A stretch of 64,000 nt of DNA, taken from an uncultured Acinetobacter sp. Its GTDB lineage: Bacteria; Pseudomonadota; Gammaproteobacteria; Pseudomonadales; Moraxellaceae. The number at the start of each line of letters is the position of its first letter. The stretch's first letter is position 1. The notes under the pieces are model-generated. The model was not told the DNA's origin. It saw only the letters and a list, made by a program, of their open reading frames with translations, and made no database searches. This document shows, one piece after another, positions 50,544-59,305 of this stretch. Location of the stretch: assembly GCF_947493735.1 (NCBI RefSeq), contig NZ_CANLSL010000005.1, positions 62,001 to 126,000 of the forward strand, given 5' to 3'. The position numbers and the translations under genes are program-made.

Positions 50544-51290
50544 TCACTCATCGATAAACGATGGTTCATCTTGACTCGTTGTCGGCTCAGTAGCCGTTTG
50601 ATTGCTTGATTGACTCGCAGTTGCTTCAACTGCTGTATCCTCACTTACCACATCTTCACTTGAACTCTCTGTGCTAGTAGACTTCGACTGTGAAGAACCT
50701 GTAATAAACTTATTCACCAAGTCTTCTATTTCAACAGTACCTTGAGTTTGTGTTTCAGGGAAACTGCCACCTTGTGGGATATAGGTAAATGCACCACCTG
50801 GCTCAATCTTGAGATACTTCTCACCGATAATGCCGTTGGTAGCGACCTTTATATAAGCATCTTGATCGATAGTCGTGATGTTCTTCATGTTATCAATAAG
50901 TTGCTTTTCCATTACCTTTTGTTGCTCAGGTGATGCTTCTGTATAGTCATAGCTATATTTCAGATCTTCCATCGCATTGGCTTCAACTTGCTTAAATTGT
51001 TCAGCATTAAAGGTGGTGAGTGATTTATCCATCGCAATGGTCACGACCGCACGATGTGATAATGGATCAAGTTCAATCTTGCTGACTTGCCCAACTTTTA
51101 CACCACTAATAGTCACCTTGGCACGTTCTTTCAAGCCACTAATATTGTCGATCTTGGCACTCAGGTTGTAGCTTTCACCCATGGTACTACCTGCCAAACC
51201 ACTGACACGCATCGCCAATAAAAATAATGCTGCTGCAAATAAAATTACAAATATTCCAACGGCCAGTTCAACTGTACGTGTTTTCATCAT
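50544..51290 (-). CDS. mlaD: MCE-domain lipid transport protein MlaD
   Basis: A 248-aa inner-membrane anchored protein: one helix (about 8-28, VELAVGIFVILFAAALFLLAM), an MCE domain (YNLSAKIDNISGLKERAKVTISGVKVGQVSKIEL) and a Ser/Thr/Glu-rich tail. Hexamers form the periplasmic ring of the MlaFEDB transporter. An insertion between the MCE strands (about residues 85-130, DLKYSYDYTEASPEQQKVMEKQL) fits the extra segment known in Acinetobacter MlaD. Overlaps mlaE by 4 nt. Confidence 0.93.
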   Translation of the reverse strand: MMKTRTVELAVGIFVILFAAALFLLAMRVSGLAGSTMGESYNLSAKIDNISGLKERAKVTISGVKVGQVSKIELDPLSHRAVVTIAMDKSLTTFNAEQFKQVEANAMEDLKYSYDYTEASPEQQKVMEKQLIDNMKNITTIDQDAYIKVATNGIIGEKYLKIEPGGAFTYIPQGGSFPETQTQGTVEIEDLVNKFITGSSQSKSTSTESSSEDVVSEDTAVEATASQSSNQTATEPTTSQDEPSFIDE

Positions 51291-52066
51291 AAACCTCCGA
51301 ACATGACCGCAGTCAACACAAAATCAAATCCTAAAACACAGAGCGACGAGTACACTACGGTACGTGTCATCGCTGTTGCAATTCCTTCAGGTGTCGGCTC
51401 GCAGGCATAACCTTGATAGACTGCAATCCACGTACAAATTACTGCAAACACAATGCTCTTGATAATGGTGCCATTAAAGACATCTTTCCAAAACACCACA
51501 GAAGACTGCATGCTATTCCAAAATGAGCCTTCATCCGAGCCCAAGAAATCTACGCCGACAAATTTTCCACCCAGAATACCAACGGCAGCAAAAATCACGG
51601 TCAACATCGGCAAGCTAAAAATACCCGCCCAAAGACGTGGTGAAACGATTTGCTTTAATGGATCAACACCAATCATTTCCATACTAGCAAGCTGTTCAGT
51701 TTGCTTCATTGAGCCAATTTCTGCAGTCAATGCCGAACCTGCACGACCTGCAAATAATAATGCAGCAACTACAGGTGCAAGCTCACGAAGCAAAGTCAAC
51801 GCCACCGCTGTACCAAGCATGGCTTCGCTACCAAAGGTGACTAAGATACTGTACATCTGCAAACCAAGCACTGCACCGATGAATAAACCAGAAACCGTAA
51901 TGATCAATAATGACAACACGCCGACACGGTACATCTGATAAATAAATAGCTTTACGCCTTTCCAAGTTGGCAAAGACATCAGCACTTGGATCAACATCAT
52001 CGCTGCATAGCCGATACCTTGTACCCGACCAATCAAACGACGGCCTAAAGTCGCAACTGCGTTCAT
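51287..52066 (-). CDS. mlaE: Lipid transport permease MlaE
   Basis: A 259-aa polytopic permease of the Mla ABC transporter. Signature blocks include VLREL APVVAALLFAGRAGSALTAEIGSMK-like sequence, the coupling EQLASMEMIGVDPLK and the C-terminal helix. Overlaps mlaF by 4 nt and mlaD by 4 nt. Confidence 0.95.
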   Translation of the reverse strand: MNAVATLGRRLIGRVQGIGYAAMMLIQVLMSLPTWKGVKLFIYQMYRVGVLSLLIITVSGLFIGAVLGLQMYSILVTFGSEAMLGTAVALTLLRELAPVVAALLFAGRAGSALTAEIGSMKQTEQLASMEMIGVDPLKQIVSPRLWAGIFSLPMLTVIFAAVGILGGKFVGVDFLGSDEGSFWNSMQSSVVFWKDVFNGTIIKSIVFAVICTWIAVYQGYACEPTPEGIATAMTRTVVYSSLCVLGFDFVLTAVMFGGL

Positions 52067-52884
52067 TGCGCACCTCCAAGTTTGATGGCATCAGGCATAC
52101 GACTAAACTGATAATCCACAGGACCTTCAACTGAACCCGTCAAAAATTGCTGTACAAATGGTGATGAATGTTGACGCAATTGCTCAGGCGTACCCTCACC
52201 CTGCACTTTTCCTTCAGCAACCACGTAAATATAATCTGCAATTGATAAGGTTTCTTCGACATCATGCGACACGATGATCGTAGTCAAATCCAACGCTTCA
52301 CTTAAAGAGCGGATAAGTCGAGTCAATACGCCCATCACGATCGGATCTTGTCCTGCGAATGGTTCATCGTACATAATCAGCTCAGGATCAAGCGCAATCG
52401 CTCTTGCCAATGCCACACGACGATTCATACCACCTGAAAGCTCTGACGGCATCAAATATTCTGCACCACGCAGTCCAACCGACTCGAGCTTTTGCGATAC
52501 TCGATCTTGGATCGCTGATTCAGACATTTGACGGTGTGCACGAATAGGGAAAGCGACATTTTCAAACACGGTCATGTCTGTAAATAATGCACCACTTTGA
52601 AAAAGCATGCCCATACGAGCACGTGCATCAAACAATTCCTTGCGTGACATTTTGGCAATATCCTGCCCATCAAGCAAAATTTGCCCTTGATCAGGTTTAA
52701 GCTGTCCGCCAATCAATCTTAATAAAGTGGTTTTACCTGTACCTGATGGCCCCATAATCGCAGTAATTTTGCCACGAGCGATCTGCATATCGATACCATC
52801 ATAGATCACTCGATCGCCACGTTGAAAGCTCAGTTTTTTTACTTCGATCAATGCCGCATCATTCGCTGGCATAGATGATTCCAT
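52063..52884 (-). CDS. mlaF: Lipid transport ATPase MlaF
   Basis: A 273-aa ABC ATPase. Walker A is GPSGTGKTT, the Q-loop is in GMLFQSGALFTDMTVFENVAFP, the signature is ELSGGMNRRVALARAIALDPELIMYDEPFAGQDP (Walker B with the Asp-Glu pair) and the H-loop is VSHDVEE. It energises lipid transfer by MlaE/MlaD. First gene of mlaFEDC. Confidence 0.95.
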   Translation of the reverse strand: MESSMPANDAALIEVKKLSFQRGDRVIYDGIDMQIARGKITAIMGPSGTGKTTLLRLIGGQLKPDQGQILLDGQDIAKMSRKELFDARARMGMLFQSGALFTDMTVFENVAFPIRAHRQMSESAIQDRVSQKLESVGLRGAEYLMPSELSGGMNRRVALARAIALDPELIMYDEPFAGQDPIVMGVLTRLIRSLSEALDLTTIIVSHDVEETLSIADYIYVVAEGKVQGEGTPEQLRQHSSPFVQQFLTGSVEGPVDYQFSRMPDAIKLGGAQ

Positions 52885-52958
52885 ATACTTTTTATCCTTG
52901 AGGAAAGTGGTGATTCTACAGAAATATAGCCAAATTAGCGTTATAGTTTTGCTAAAAA

Positions 52959-53123
52959 TTAGTCTTTAAACTCAGTATCAGTTTCTTTTTCGATATCTAT
53001 GGTTAGGGCGTGGATGGACGAAGTCGGTTTATGCGACTGTTTGTAGACTTGTGCACCTAAAAAGAGTGCATTAATCATCACTAAAAACACAAATAAATAT
53101 GGCACAAGCCAACCCACTACCAA
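52959..53123 (-). CDS. Possible small membrane protein (start uncertain)
   Basis: Too short for the ORF track. Reading LVVGWLVPYLFVFLVMINALFLGAQVYKQ and a charged tail ending DTEFKD, about 54 aa from a TTG start, with one membrane helix. The frame extends upstream only to a TGA four codons before. An extra A after GTG (GTG-A-TTT-GAT) may have displaced a normal GTG start. No ribosome site. It lies in the 373-nt gap between mlaF and the DEAD-box helicase gene, same strand. Confidence 0.4.
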   Translation of the reverse strand: MVVGWLVPYLFVFLVMINALFLGAQVYKQSHKPTSSIHALTIDIEKETDTEFKD

Positions 53124-53194
53124 TAAAAGCCAATCAAATCACGTTTTAATACTATTGCGTGATAATTTTACACCCATTTATTACATTTGAGCAA

Positions 53195-53228
53195 TAAAAA
53201 AAGCACATCTTTCGATATGCTTTTTTTA
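53195..53228 (-). terminator. Terminator of the DEAD-box helicase gene
   Basis: Imperfect stem AAAAAAAGCACAT / ATATGCTTTTTTT with a 6-nt loop and T-runs on both strands, 30 nt after the helicase stop. Confidence 0.75.
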
Positions 53229-53257
53229 TTTAAAAATCAATCATATATTTGAGTTGA

Positions 53258-55330
53258 TTATTGCTTTGTCCATTTACGGATACTATCCGAGCCAAAACTC
53301 GATCCGTTACCTTTATAACGATGCTCACGACCTTCTTGTGAAAAACGCTTTTCAGTATTGTCATGTTGACCAAAGCGACGACCTTCCGAACGCTCACCAT
53401 CTTGGCGGCGTGGGCGATCATTTGAGAATTCACGACGTTCACCACGATTATCATCACGACCAAAATCACGTTTTGGACGGTCATTATAGCTTGGACGCTC
53501 ACCACCAAAGTCACGCTTTGGACGATCACCACTAAAATCACGTTTCGGGCGGTCGCTAAAATTACGTTCACCACGATCAGAACGATCGCCAAACTTACGC
53601 TCACCATCAAAACGACGACCTTCTGAACGCTCTGGACGATCTCCAAAATCACGCTTTTGACGGTCATTATAACTTGGGCGGTCGCCACCAAAGTCACGCT
53701 TTGGACGATCACCGCCAAAATCACGACCACCACGCTCTGAACGATCACCGAACTTACGCTCGCCATCAAAACGACGACCCTCGCCACGGTTGTCGCCACC
53801 ACGTCCACCACGATCAGAGAAACGCTTTTCTGAACGAGGTTGGTAATCTTTGCGGTTACCACGGTTATCATCTTCATGCGACTTGAATTCTGAACGAGGA
53901 CGCTCAGAACGTGGCTTGCCAGCAAAGTCAGCATTCGCTACGACATCATTGATATAGTCATTGTGTGACTTACGTGGACCTGAACGCTCTTCACGTTTGA
54001 AATGACCTTCGCCTTCGATACGACGCTTGCCACCGCCAAAACCACGATCACGATCTCCGCCAAAGCTACGACCACCACGATCGCCACCAAAACCACGATC
54101 ACCACGTCCGCCGCCACGACGTCCGTCAGATTTTCCGCCTTTACGGCTTGGACGTGCTGGTGGTGGAGATGGCTCTAAGCCTTCGATTTCAGACACATTC
54201 AAACGAGTTTCTAAATATTCTTCGAGGGCACGGATTTTACCACGCTCACGATAAGTCGCCAAAGTCACCGCTTGACCAGTACGACCTGCACGACCAGTAC
54301 GACCTACACGGTGTACATAGTCTTCATTTTTCATTGGTAAACCGAAGTTAATCACGTGGGAAATGGTTGGGACGTCCAAACCACGTGCTGCAACATCAGT
54401 TGCCACCAAGATACGTGCTTTACCTTCACGAATGCTACGCAAACGGCGGTTACGTACAGATTGTGGCATTGCACCGTGTAGCGCAACCACAGAAAGACCA
54501 GACTCTGCCAACTCTTCAGCCAACATATCGGTATCTTCTTGAGTTGAAGCAAACACGACCGCTTGATCTAAAGTTTCATCATTTAACCAATGCGTAAGTA
54601 ATTTTTTCTTGTGCTCAAAACCATCTGTCCAATGCAATGTTTGTGTCACATCAGTATTGGTTGTATGACCAGTTTCGATCGCAATACGCTCAGGCGAATT
54701 CATCATGCGTTCTGCAAGTGAAATAATACGATCTGCAAAAGTCGCAGAGAACATCAAAGTTTGTTCACGGTTGCCTGCAAGATCGCTAATCGCTTCTAGA
54801 TCTTCAGAGAAGCCAAGATCCAACATACGGTCTGCCTCATCAACGATCAACGCGTTCACTTTATCAAGTTTGATTTGACGACGATTCACCAAGTCCAAAA
54901 GACGACCTGGGGTCGCAACAACCACTTGTGCACCTTTCAGTTGTTGAATTTGTTTTGCAAATGGCATACCACCCATGATTGCAGCAACACGAACACCTTT
55001 CATCTTACGAACGAATGCAATCGCATCTTGGCAAACTTGTTGTGCCAACTCACGTGTTGGACAAAGTACCAAAATCGCAGGTGTAGTCACAGCACGCATA
55101 CGCTCTTTGAATGGCACCAATGTATCTTGTTCAGATAACGCATTGAGCGTTGGTAATAAGAATGCTGCAGTTTTGCCCGAACCTGTTTGGCTCGATACCA
55201 ATAAATCTTTACCTTCTAGTGCCGCTGGAATCGACTGTTCTTGTACAGGCGTCGGCGTCGTAAAACCTAAGTCTTGTAGTGCAAGTTGTAATGACTCTGC
55301 GAGAGGAAAATCAGCAAAAGTTTTGCTCAT
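53258..55330 (-). CDS. DEAD-box RNA helicase with repetitive RG-rich tail
   Basis: A 690-aa protein from the ATG at 55330 (MSKTFADFPLAESLQLALQDLG). RecA-like core at residues 1-380: Q-motif, SSQTGSGKTAAF, PTRELAQQV, VDEADRMLDLGF (DEAD), SAT, HRVGRTGRAGRTG. The last about 300 residues are Arg/Gly/Asp-rich with repeated units such as GDRPKRDFGGDRPSYNDR and RRFDGERKFGDRS, an RNA-binding, probably disordered region. Likely in ribosome assembly or mRNA decay; CsdA/DeaD and RhlE/RhlB types cannot be separated here. A structured leader precedes it. Confidence 0.92.
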   Translation of the reverse strand: MSKTFADFPLAESLQLALQDLGFTTPTPVQEQSIPAALEGKDLLVSSQTGSGKTAAFLLPTLNALSEQDTLVPFKERMRAVTTPAILVLCPTRELAQQVCQDAIAFVRKMKGVRVAAIMGGMPFAKQIQQLKGAQVVVATPGRLLDLVNRRQIKLDKVNALIVDEADRMLDLGFSEDLEAISDLAGNREQTLMFSATFADRIISLAERMMNSPERIAIETGHTTNTDVTQTLHWTDGFEHKKKLLTHWLNDETLDQAVVFASTQEDTDMLAEELAESGLSVVALHGAMPQSVRNRRLRSIREGKARILVATDVAARGLDVPTISHVINFGLPMKNEDYVHRVGRTGRAGRTGQAVTLATYRERGKIRALEEYLETRLNVSEIEGLEPSPPPARPSRKGGKSDGRRGGGRGDRGFGGDRGGRSFGGDRDRGFGGGKRRIEGEGHFKREERSGPRKSHNDYINDVVANADFAGKPRSERPRSEFKSHEDDNRGNRKDYQPRSEKRFSDRGGRGGDNRGEGRRFDGERKFGDRSERGGRDFGGDRPKRDFGGDRPSYNDRQKRDFGDRPERSEGRRFDGERKFGDRSDRGERNFSDRPKRDFSGDRPKRDFGGERPSYNDRPKRDFGRDDNRGERREFSNDRPRRQDGERSEGRRFGQHDNTEKRFSQEGREHRYKGNGSSFGSDSIRKWTKQ

Positions 55331-55632
55331 AGAGATTTCACCGAGTATTCGGCGCTCCAATTCTAAAATATTTAATTCAATACATCGGCATAAAGGCGAC
55401 AAAACAGCATCTACAACAAAGCAATTAACTCTGCTTAATTGGCTGTGACAAGTTCCGATTTGAGACGATGTGGTCTATAAACGCACACATGTTTACGAGC
55501 GCAACCTGAATAATCGCAGTATGCGATTCGGCGCGAAGGGACGTCCTCTCTTTGGACAAAACGCGCAGACTAGGTAAATATAGATAAATGTTCAGGTAAT
55601 GAACGGAAGATTCGTGCGTGGGGCGCATTCTA
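55331..55632 (-). promoter_or_regulatory. Long structured 5' leader of the DEAD-box helicase gene
   Basis: A TAGAAT box at 55627-55632 (minus strand) would start transcription near 55619, giving a leader of about 290 nt. It contains a perfect hairpin AATCGCA-GTA-TGCGATT (55512-55528) and a nested structure with CGCG outer and GTCC/GGAC inner stems (55531-55566). No convincing leader peptide. Long leaders are known for cold-shock helicase mRNAs such as deaD, so temperature or autogenous control is possible. The rest of the gap to 55708 is AT-rich with no gene. Confidence 0.5.
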
Positions 55633-55708
55633 TCAGCATTTATTTTAAAAAGATAGATTTATTTCACATATTGATTTTTTGGGAGATACTCTTTGCTCGA
55701 CAACGCCA

Positions 55709-56815
55709 TTAAACACCTTGCTGCAACAAATTCTGATACAACACCGCAATCATATCAGAACGACTAATAATCCCTAGAATTTTGCGATCCTCACCGACCA
55801 CAGGTAAATAATTAAAAGATTTCTCCACGAAATATGGAATCAGGTCAGCAATGTTTTGTTCAGGTTTGACCATCACCACTTGACGGTGCATGATGTGCTT
55901 AACCTGATCTTGCCACGGACTGCGAACCTCAGAAGTATTGCGAAACCATTCCACCACGTCAGATAATGCCAAAGTTCCAACCAAATGCTGTGCTTCATCT
56001 AAGACAGGCAGGCTCATAATATTCATTTGTTTAAAGCGATCTAAAGCATGCAGGATTTCATCATCTGCATTAATATAAATCACATCTTTACTCATGATAT
56101 CTGCACAACGCCCTTCCAATGATAAACGATGATTGGCATGTTGCTGTGCTTCTAAAATCAGGCTTTGGAGATCATATTGGCTTATGTCGAGCAACTCGGT
56201 ATGTTGCTCCAAAGCATATTCAATATCTTCAGGTTGAATGGTGACTTTTTGCGTCGGTGTCGGGTCACTAGAGCGTTGATTAACCTGCGCAGGTTGTGGA
56301 TATTGCCGTCCAATTATGTGATTAAAAAACAATGCGAATGCAATCAATAAAGCTGAATTGAGCAATACAGGATACAGCACAAAATAATAGCCCAACTGAT
56401 GCACCGCATCACCACCAAGCACCGCCGTAATCGCCACTGCCCCACTTGGCGGATGAAGCGAATCTGTGGTCATCATCAAAAATATCGACAAACCCACAGC
56501 GATACTAAAGGCAAAAGTCAGATCAGTAATCCATAGACCGCAACTTACCCCAACCATCGCCGCAATCACATTCCCAATGATCATATTCCACGGCTGTGCC
56601 AGCGGACTACTCGATACTGCAAAAAGTAAAACCGACGATGCACCCATCGGTGCGATATACCACGCGTTGATGCCGTCTAGCGCATACCAACTGATCAGTG
56701 ATGAAATCGCTAAACCAATCAGCGCACCAATACCGCTCAAGCCTCTTTCTTTAAAGGAAAGCACTTTAAAATTGGGTTTAAGAATTTCAATCCATGAGTG
56801 TGATGAAGCGGACAC
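55709..56815 (-). CDS. HPP-family membrane protein with C-terminal CBS pair
   Basis: A 368-aa protein: four or more membrane helices in the first 175 residues with the HPP signature (DSLHPPSGAVAITAVLGGDAVHQLGYYFVL), a linker, and two CBS domains (about 240-300 CADIMSKDVIYINADDEILHALDRFKQMN and 305-365 VKHIMHRQVVMVKPEQNIADLI). HPP proteins are putative transporters, nitrite-related in plants; CBS domains usually sense adenosine nucleotides. Substrate not deducible here. Confidence 0.88.
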   Translation of the reverse strand: MSASSHSWIEILKPNFKVLSFKERGLSGIGALIGLAISSLISWYALDGINAWYIAPMGASSVLLFAVSSSPLAQPWNMIIGNVIAAMVGVSCGLWITDLTFAFSIAVGLSIFLMMTTDSLHPPSGAVAITAVLGGDAVHQLGYYFVLYPVLLNSALLIAFALFFNHIIGRQYPQPAQVNQRSSDPTPTQKVTIQPEDIEYALEQHTELLDISQYDLQSLILEAQQHANHRLSLEGRCADIMSKDVIYINADDEILHALDRFKQMNIMSLPVLDEAQHLVGTLALSDVVEWFRNTSEVRSPWQDQVKHIMHRQVVMVKPEQNIADLIPYFVEKSFNYLPVVGEDRKILGIISRSDMIAVLYQNLLQQGV

Positions 56816-56937
56816 GATGCAACCTTAACGAACAAAATGCTCGCTAAGTATAGTCAAATTCTGCTTAGAGATGTATTTGACTTACAGCTTATCTTTATCA
56901 GCGTTTTTGATCGTAATGAATAACTATATAGACGCAT

Positions 56938-57810
56938 TTATAAAGATTTCTCATTCAGATAACGCCAATAGCGTTTTGGTACGCATTGCACATGGAGTTT
57001 GATATTTTGTCGTTCTTTGATGTTAATGCTCTGGAAATAATCCTTCCACAATTGATCATACAGCTCCTCTTGATCATCTAGATCAATCATAAACTGTTGG
57101 GTTCCACCCACTTCAATTTGCGCATCAACCGCTTTTGCGGATAAATCCACTTCCTGAATCTGCTGTAAATCGTAATAGATGCCATACTTTCTTTTTTCAT
57201 CATAAATCAACCAACGCTGATCTTGATAACGTCGGCAAAAGTGGCGCTGTATTAACGGCAATACATTAAAATCAGGCGCAATCAAACTCAAAAACAAGCC
57301 ATCACTGGTTTTCTTAAAACGGACAAAGGCTTCCATGCGATGCTTTTCTCGTCCGACTTTTTTCGCCCACTGCGCAATCGCAAGTACACTGGGATGGGTA
57401 TAATTTTTATCAAGTGAATGAATCGGTTGGCTCTGTGCATGTCGAAAAATATAAATGCAGTAATTAAAAATATGCTGATACGCATCGGTGCTTTCTGACA
57501 AAAACACATAATACAATTGTCGAAGCGCATTGTTTGAGAGCTTTTGTTTTAATGCCGTCCACACACGCTGAGCATGTCCTTCATCACTTACCACATCGAT
57601 CGATACATTAAATAAATTATCCTGTAAAGACTGAAAAGAGTGGAGGGATGCGCTATTTTGCTTCGACGTGTAAGAATGAATCTCAACCTCATATTCTCGA
57701 AATTGAAATGCACGAAATACACAGCATAGCAATCCTGTCAATGTGCCATCAAAGCAATAAATCGGTCGCTCATTCACCACATGGCGAGACTTCTCTCTCA
57801 TTCGGCGCAC
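56938..57810 (-). CDS. Putative DNA repair protein (DUF4130, TIGR03915-type)
   Basis: A 290-aa protein. It contains YCFDGTLTGLLCCVFRAFQF near the N-terminus and the IAPDFNVLPLIQRHFCRRYQDQRWLIYDEKRKYGIYYD block, which I recognise from the TIGR03915 family always found with the radical-SAM partner upstream. The start is a GTG directly after the partner stop (TAG-GTG) or an ATG at 57801; either way the two are translationally coupled. Biochemical activity is not known. Confidence 0.8.
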   Translation of the reverse strand: MRRMREKSRHVVNERPIYCFDGTLTGLLCCVFRAFQFREYEVEIHSYTSKQNSASLHSFQSLQDNLFNVSIDVVSDEGHAQRVWTALKQKLSNNALRQLYYVFLSESTDAYQHIFNYCIYIFRHAQSQPIHSLDKNYTHPSVLAIAQWAKKVGREKHRMEAFVRFKKTSDGLFLSLIAPDFNVLPLIQRHFCRRYQDQRWLIYDEKRKYGIYYDLQQIQEVDLSAKAVDAQIEVGGTQQFMIDLDDQEELYDQLWKDYFQSINIKERQNIKLHVQCVPKRYWRYLNEKSL

Positions 57811-59073
57811 CTAGAATCCCAAGCTCAACTGCGGTGACAATTGTTTGACGTATTTCGAGTTACCTTTTTCCACGATCTGCTGACGAATCTGTTGTGGTTG
57901 CAATTCTTTTTGGAAGCTCGGACTATCTTCACAGCGAACGAAATACTGCGCTCGGCTGTATGCCACGCCAAGTTTTTTCAGCAAATCATTATGGATTTTG
58001 CCAAAGCGACGTGCTTGTACGATTTTCTTGGCAGATTTCACACCAATCCCTGGAACACGTAAAATCATCCGATATTCAGCACGATTCAAGTCCACTGGAA
58101 AAGACTCAGGATGACGTAGCGCCCAACTGAGCTTTGGATCAATATCCAAATCCAAATGCGGATGCTTTTCATCGACGATTTCATTGGCGTCAAAACCATA
58201 AAAGCGCATCAACCAATCACTTTGATAGAGTCGATTTTCACGCAATAGTGGCGGTGCTGAACCAACGGCAGGCAAGGTATTATTTTCCTGATTAATCGGG
58301 ATATAACCTGAATAATAAACCCGTTTGAGCTGAAAGGTTTTGTAGTGATGATCCGCCATCAGTAACACATCTTGATCGGTTTCTTGATGTGCGCCAACCA
58401 CCATCTGAGTAGTCTGTCCCGCAGGCACATACTTCGGCACATGCTTGATGATTTGTCGTTCGTCTTTAAGTTGAATCAGGCGATCTCGCACTAAACCTAA
58501 ATCTTTTTGTACTTCTTGGTGTGATTTCTCAGGTGCGAATTGTTTCAAGCCAATTTCTGTCGGCATTTCTAGGTTAATGCTCATACGATCGGCATACAAT
58601 CCTGCTTCATGAATCAGCTCTGGTGAAGCACCGGGAATGGTTTTTAGATGGATATAACCGTTGAAATTTTCTTCCAAGCGCAACTTTTTCACCACTTGCA
58701 TCATGCGTTCCATAGTGTAGTCCGCCGATTTAAAAATCCCTGAACTCAGAAACAGTCCTTCGATATAATTACGACGATAAAAATTAATGGTTAGATCAAC
58801 CACTTCTTGCACAGTAAAGGCGGCTCGTTTGACATCGTTCGAACGCCGTGACACACAATAGGCACAGTCATAAATACAAACATTGCTAAATAGAATTTTC
58901 AGCAAAGAAACACAACGCCCATCTTCAGTAAAAGTATGACAAATGCCTGATTGACTGGCATCACCTAAGCCTTTATTTTGATTTTTTCGCTGACTGCCAC
59001 TCGATGAACACGACACGTCATACTTTGCCGCATCAGCGAGGATTATTAGTTTTTCACGGATTCGTTCTGACAT
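57811..59073 (-). CDS. Putative DNA modification/repair radical SAM protein
   Basis: A 420-aa protein. The radical-SAM cysteines are CIYDCAYC (about residues 68-75), with SNDV and LSSGIFKSADYTMERMM after it. A helix-hairpin-helix at the C-terminal part (ILRVPGIGVKSAKKIVQARRFG) points to DNA binding. An additional N-terminal cysteine pair (YDVSCSSSGS, GICHTF) is present. This matches the TIGR03916-type family, predicted to act in DNA repair or modification with the adjacent DUF4130 protein. Activity is inferred, not shown. Confidence 0.85.
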   Translation of the reverse strand: MSERIREKLIILADAAKYDVSCSSSGSQRKNQNKGLGDASQSGICHTFTEDGRCVSLLKILFSNVCIYDCAYCVSRRSNDVKRAAFTVQEVVDLTINFYRRNYIEGLFLSSGIFKSADYTMERMMQVVKKLRLEENFNGYIHLKTIPGASPELIHEAGLYADRMSINLEMPTEIGLKQFAPEKSHQEVQKDLGLVRDRLIQLKDERQIIKHVPKYVPAGQTTQMVVGAHQETDQDVLLMADHHYKTFQLKRVYYSGYIPINQENNTLPAVGSAPPLLRENRLYQSDWLMRFYGFDANEIVDEKHPHLDLDIDPKLSWALRHPESFPVDLNRAEYRMILRVPGIGVKSAKKIVQARRFGKIHNDLLKKLGVAYSRAQYFVRCEDSPSFQKELQPQQIRQQIVEKGNSKYVKQLSPQLSLGF

Positions 59074-59305
59074 GTCATGCGCCTCTCATTTCAATAACTT
59101 TCAATAATAAAGTCAGCCTTTCGAGCAATCGATATAGAGTTCAATGTAGCACATGGCGGAGTATGCTTTAATATAACCAAGGTAACAGTGCGACACGAGT
59201 TGTCGCGAAAAAGTTAAACACTCAAACTCGATAATTCTTTGCCACGTCCCTTGAAAATCCTTATACTTAAGCACAATTTTTCCCTATATTTTTAATGGAT
59301 GCCAC

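Noticed and set aside
51453-51938. Plus-strand 161-aa ORF
   Set aside because: Exact antisense shadow of mlaE.
53230-53934. Minus-strand 234-aa Val/Ser-rich ORF
   Set aside because: It is the alternate frame of the repetitive RG-coding tail of the helicase; its odd composition comes from the repeats.
55425-55628. 67-aa ORF in the helicase leader
   Set aside because: Its start would be at or before the predicted transcription start, it has no ribosome site and no recognisable product.
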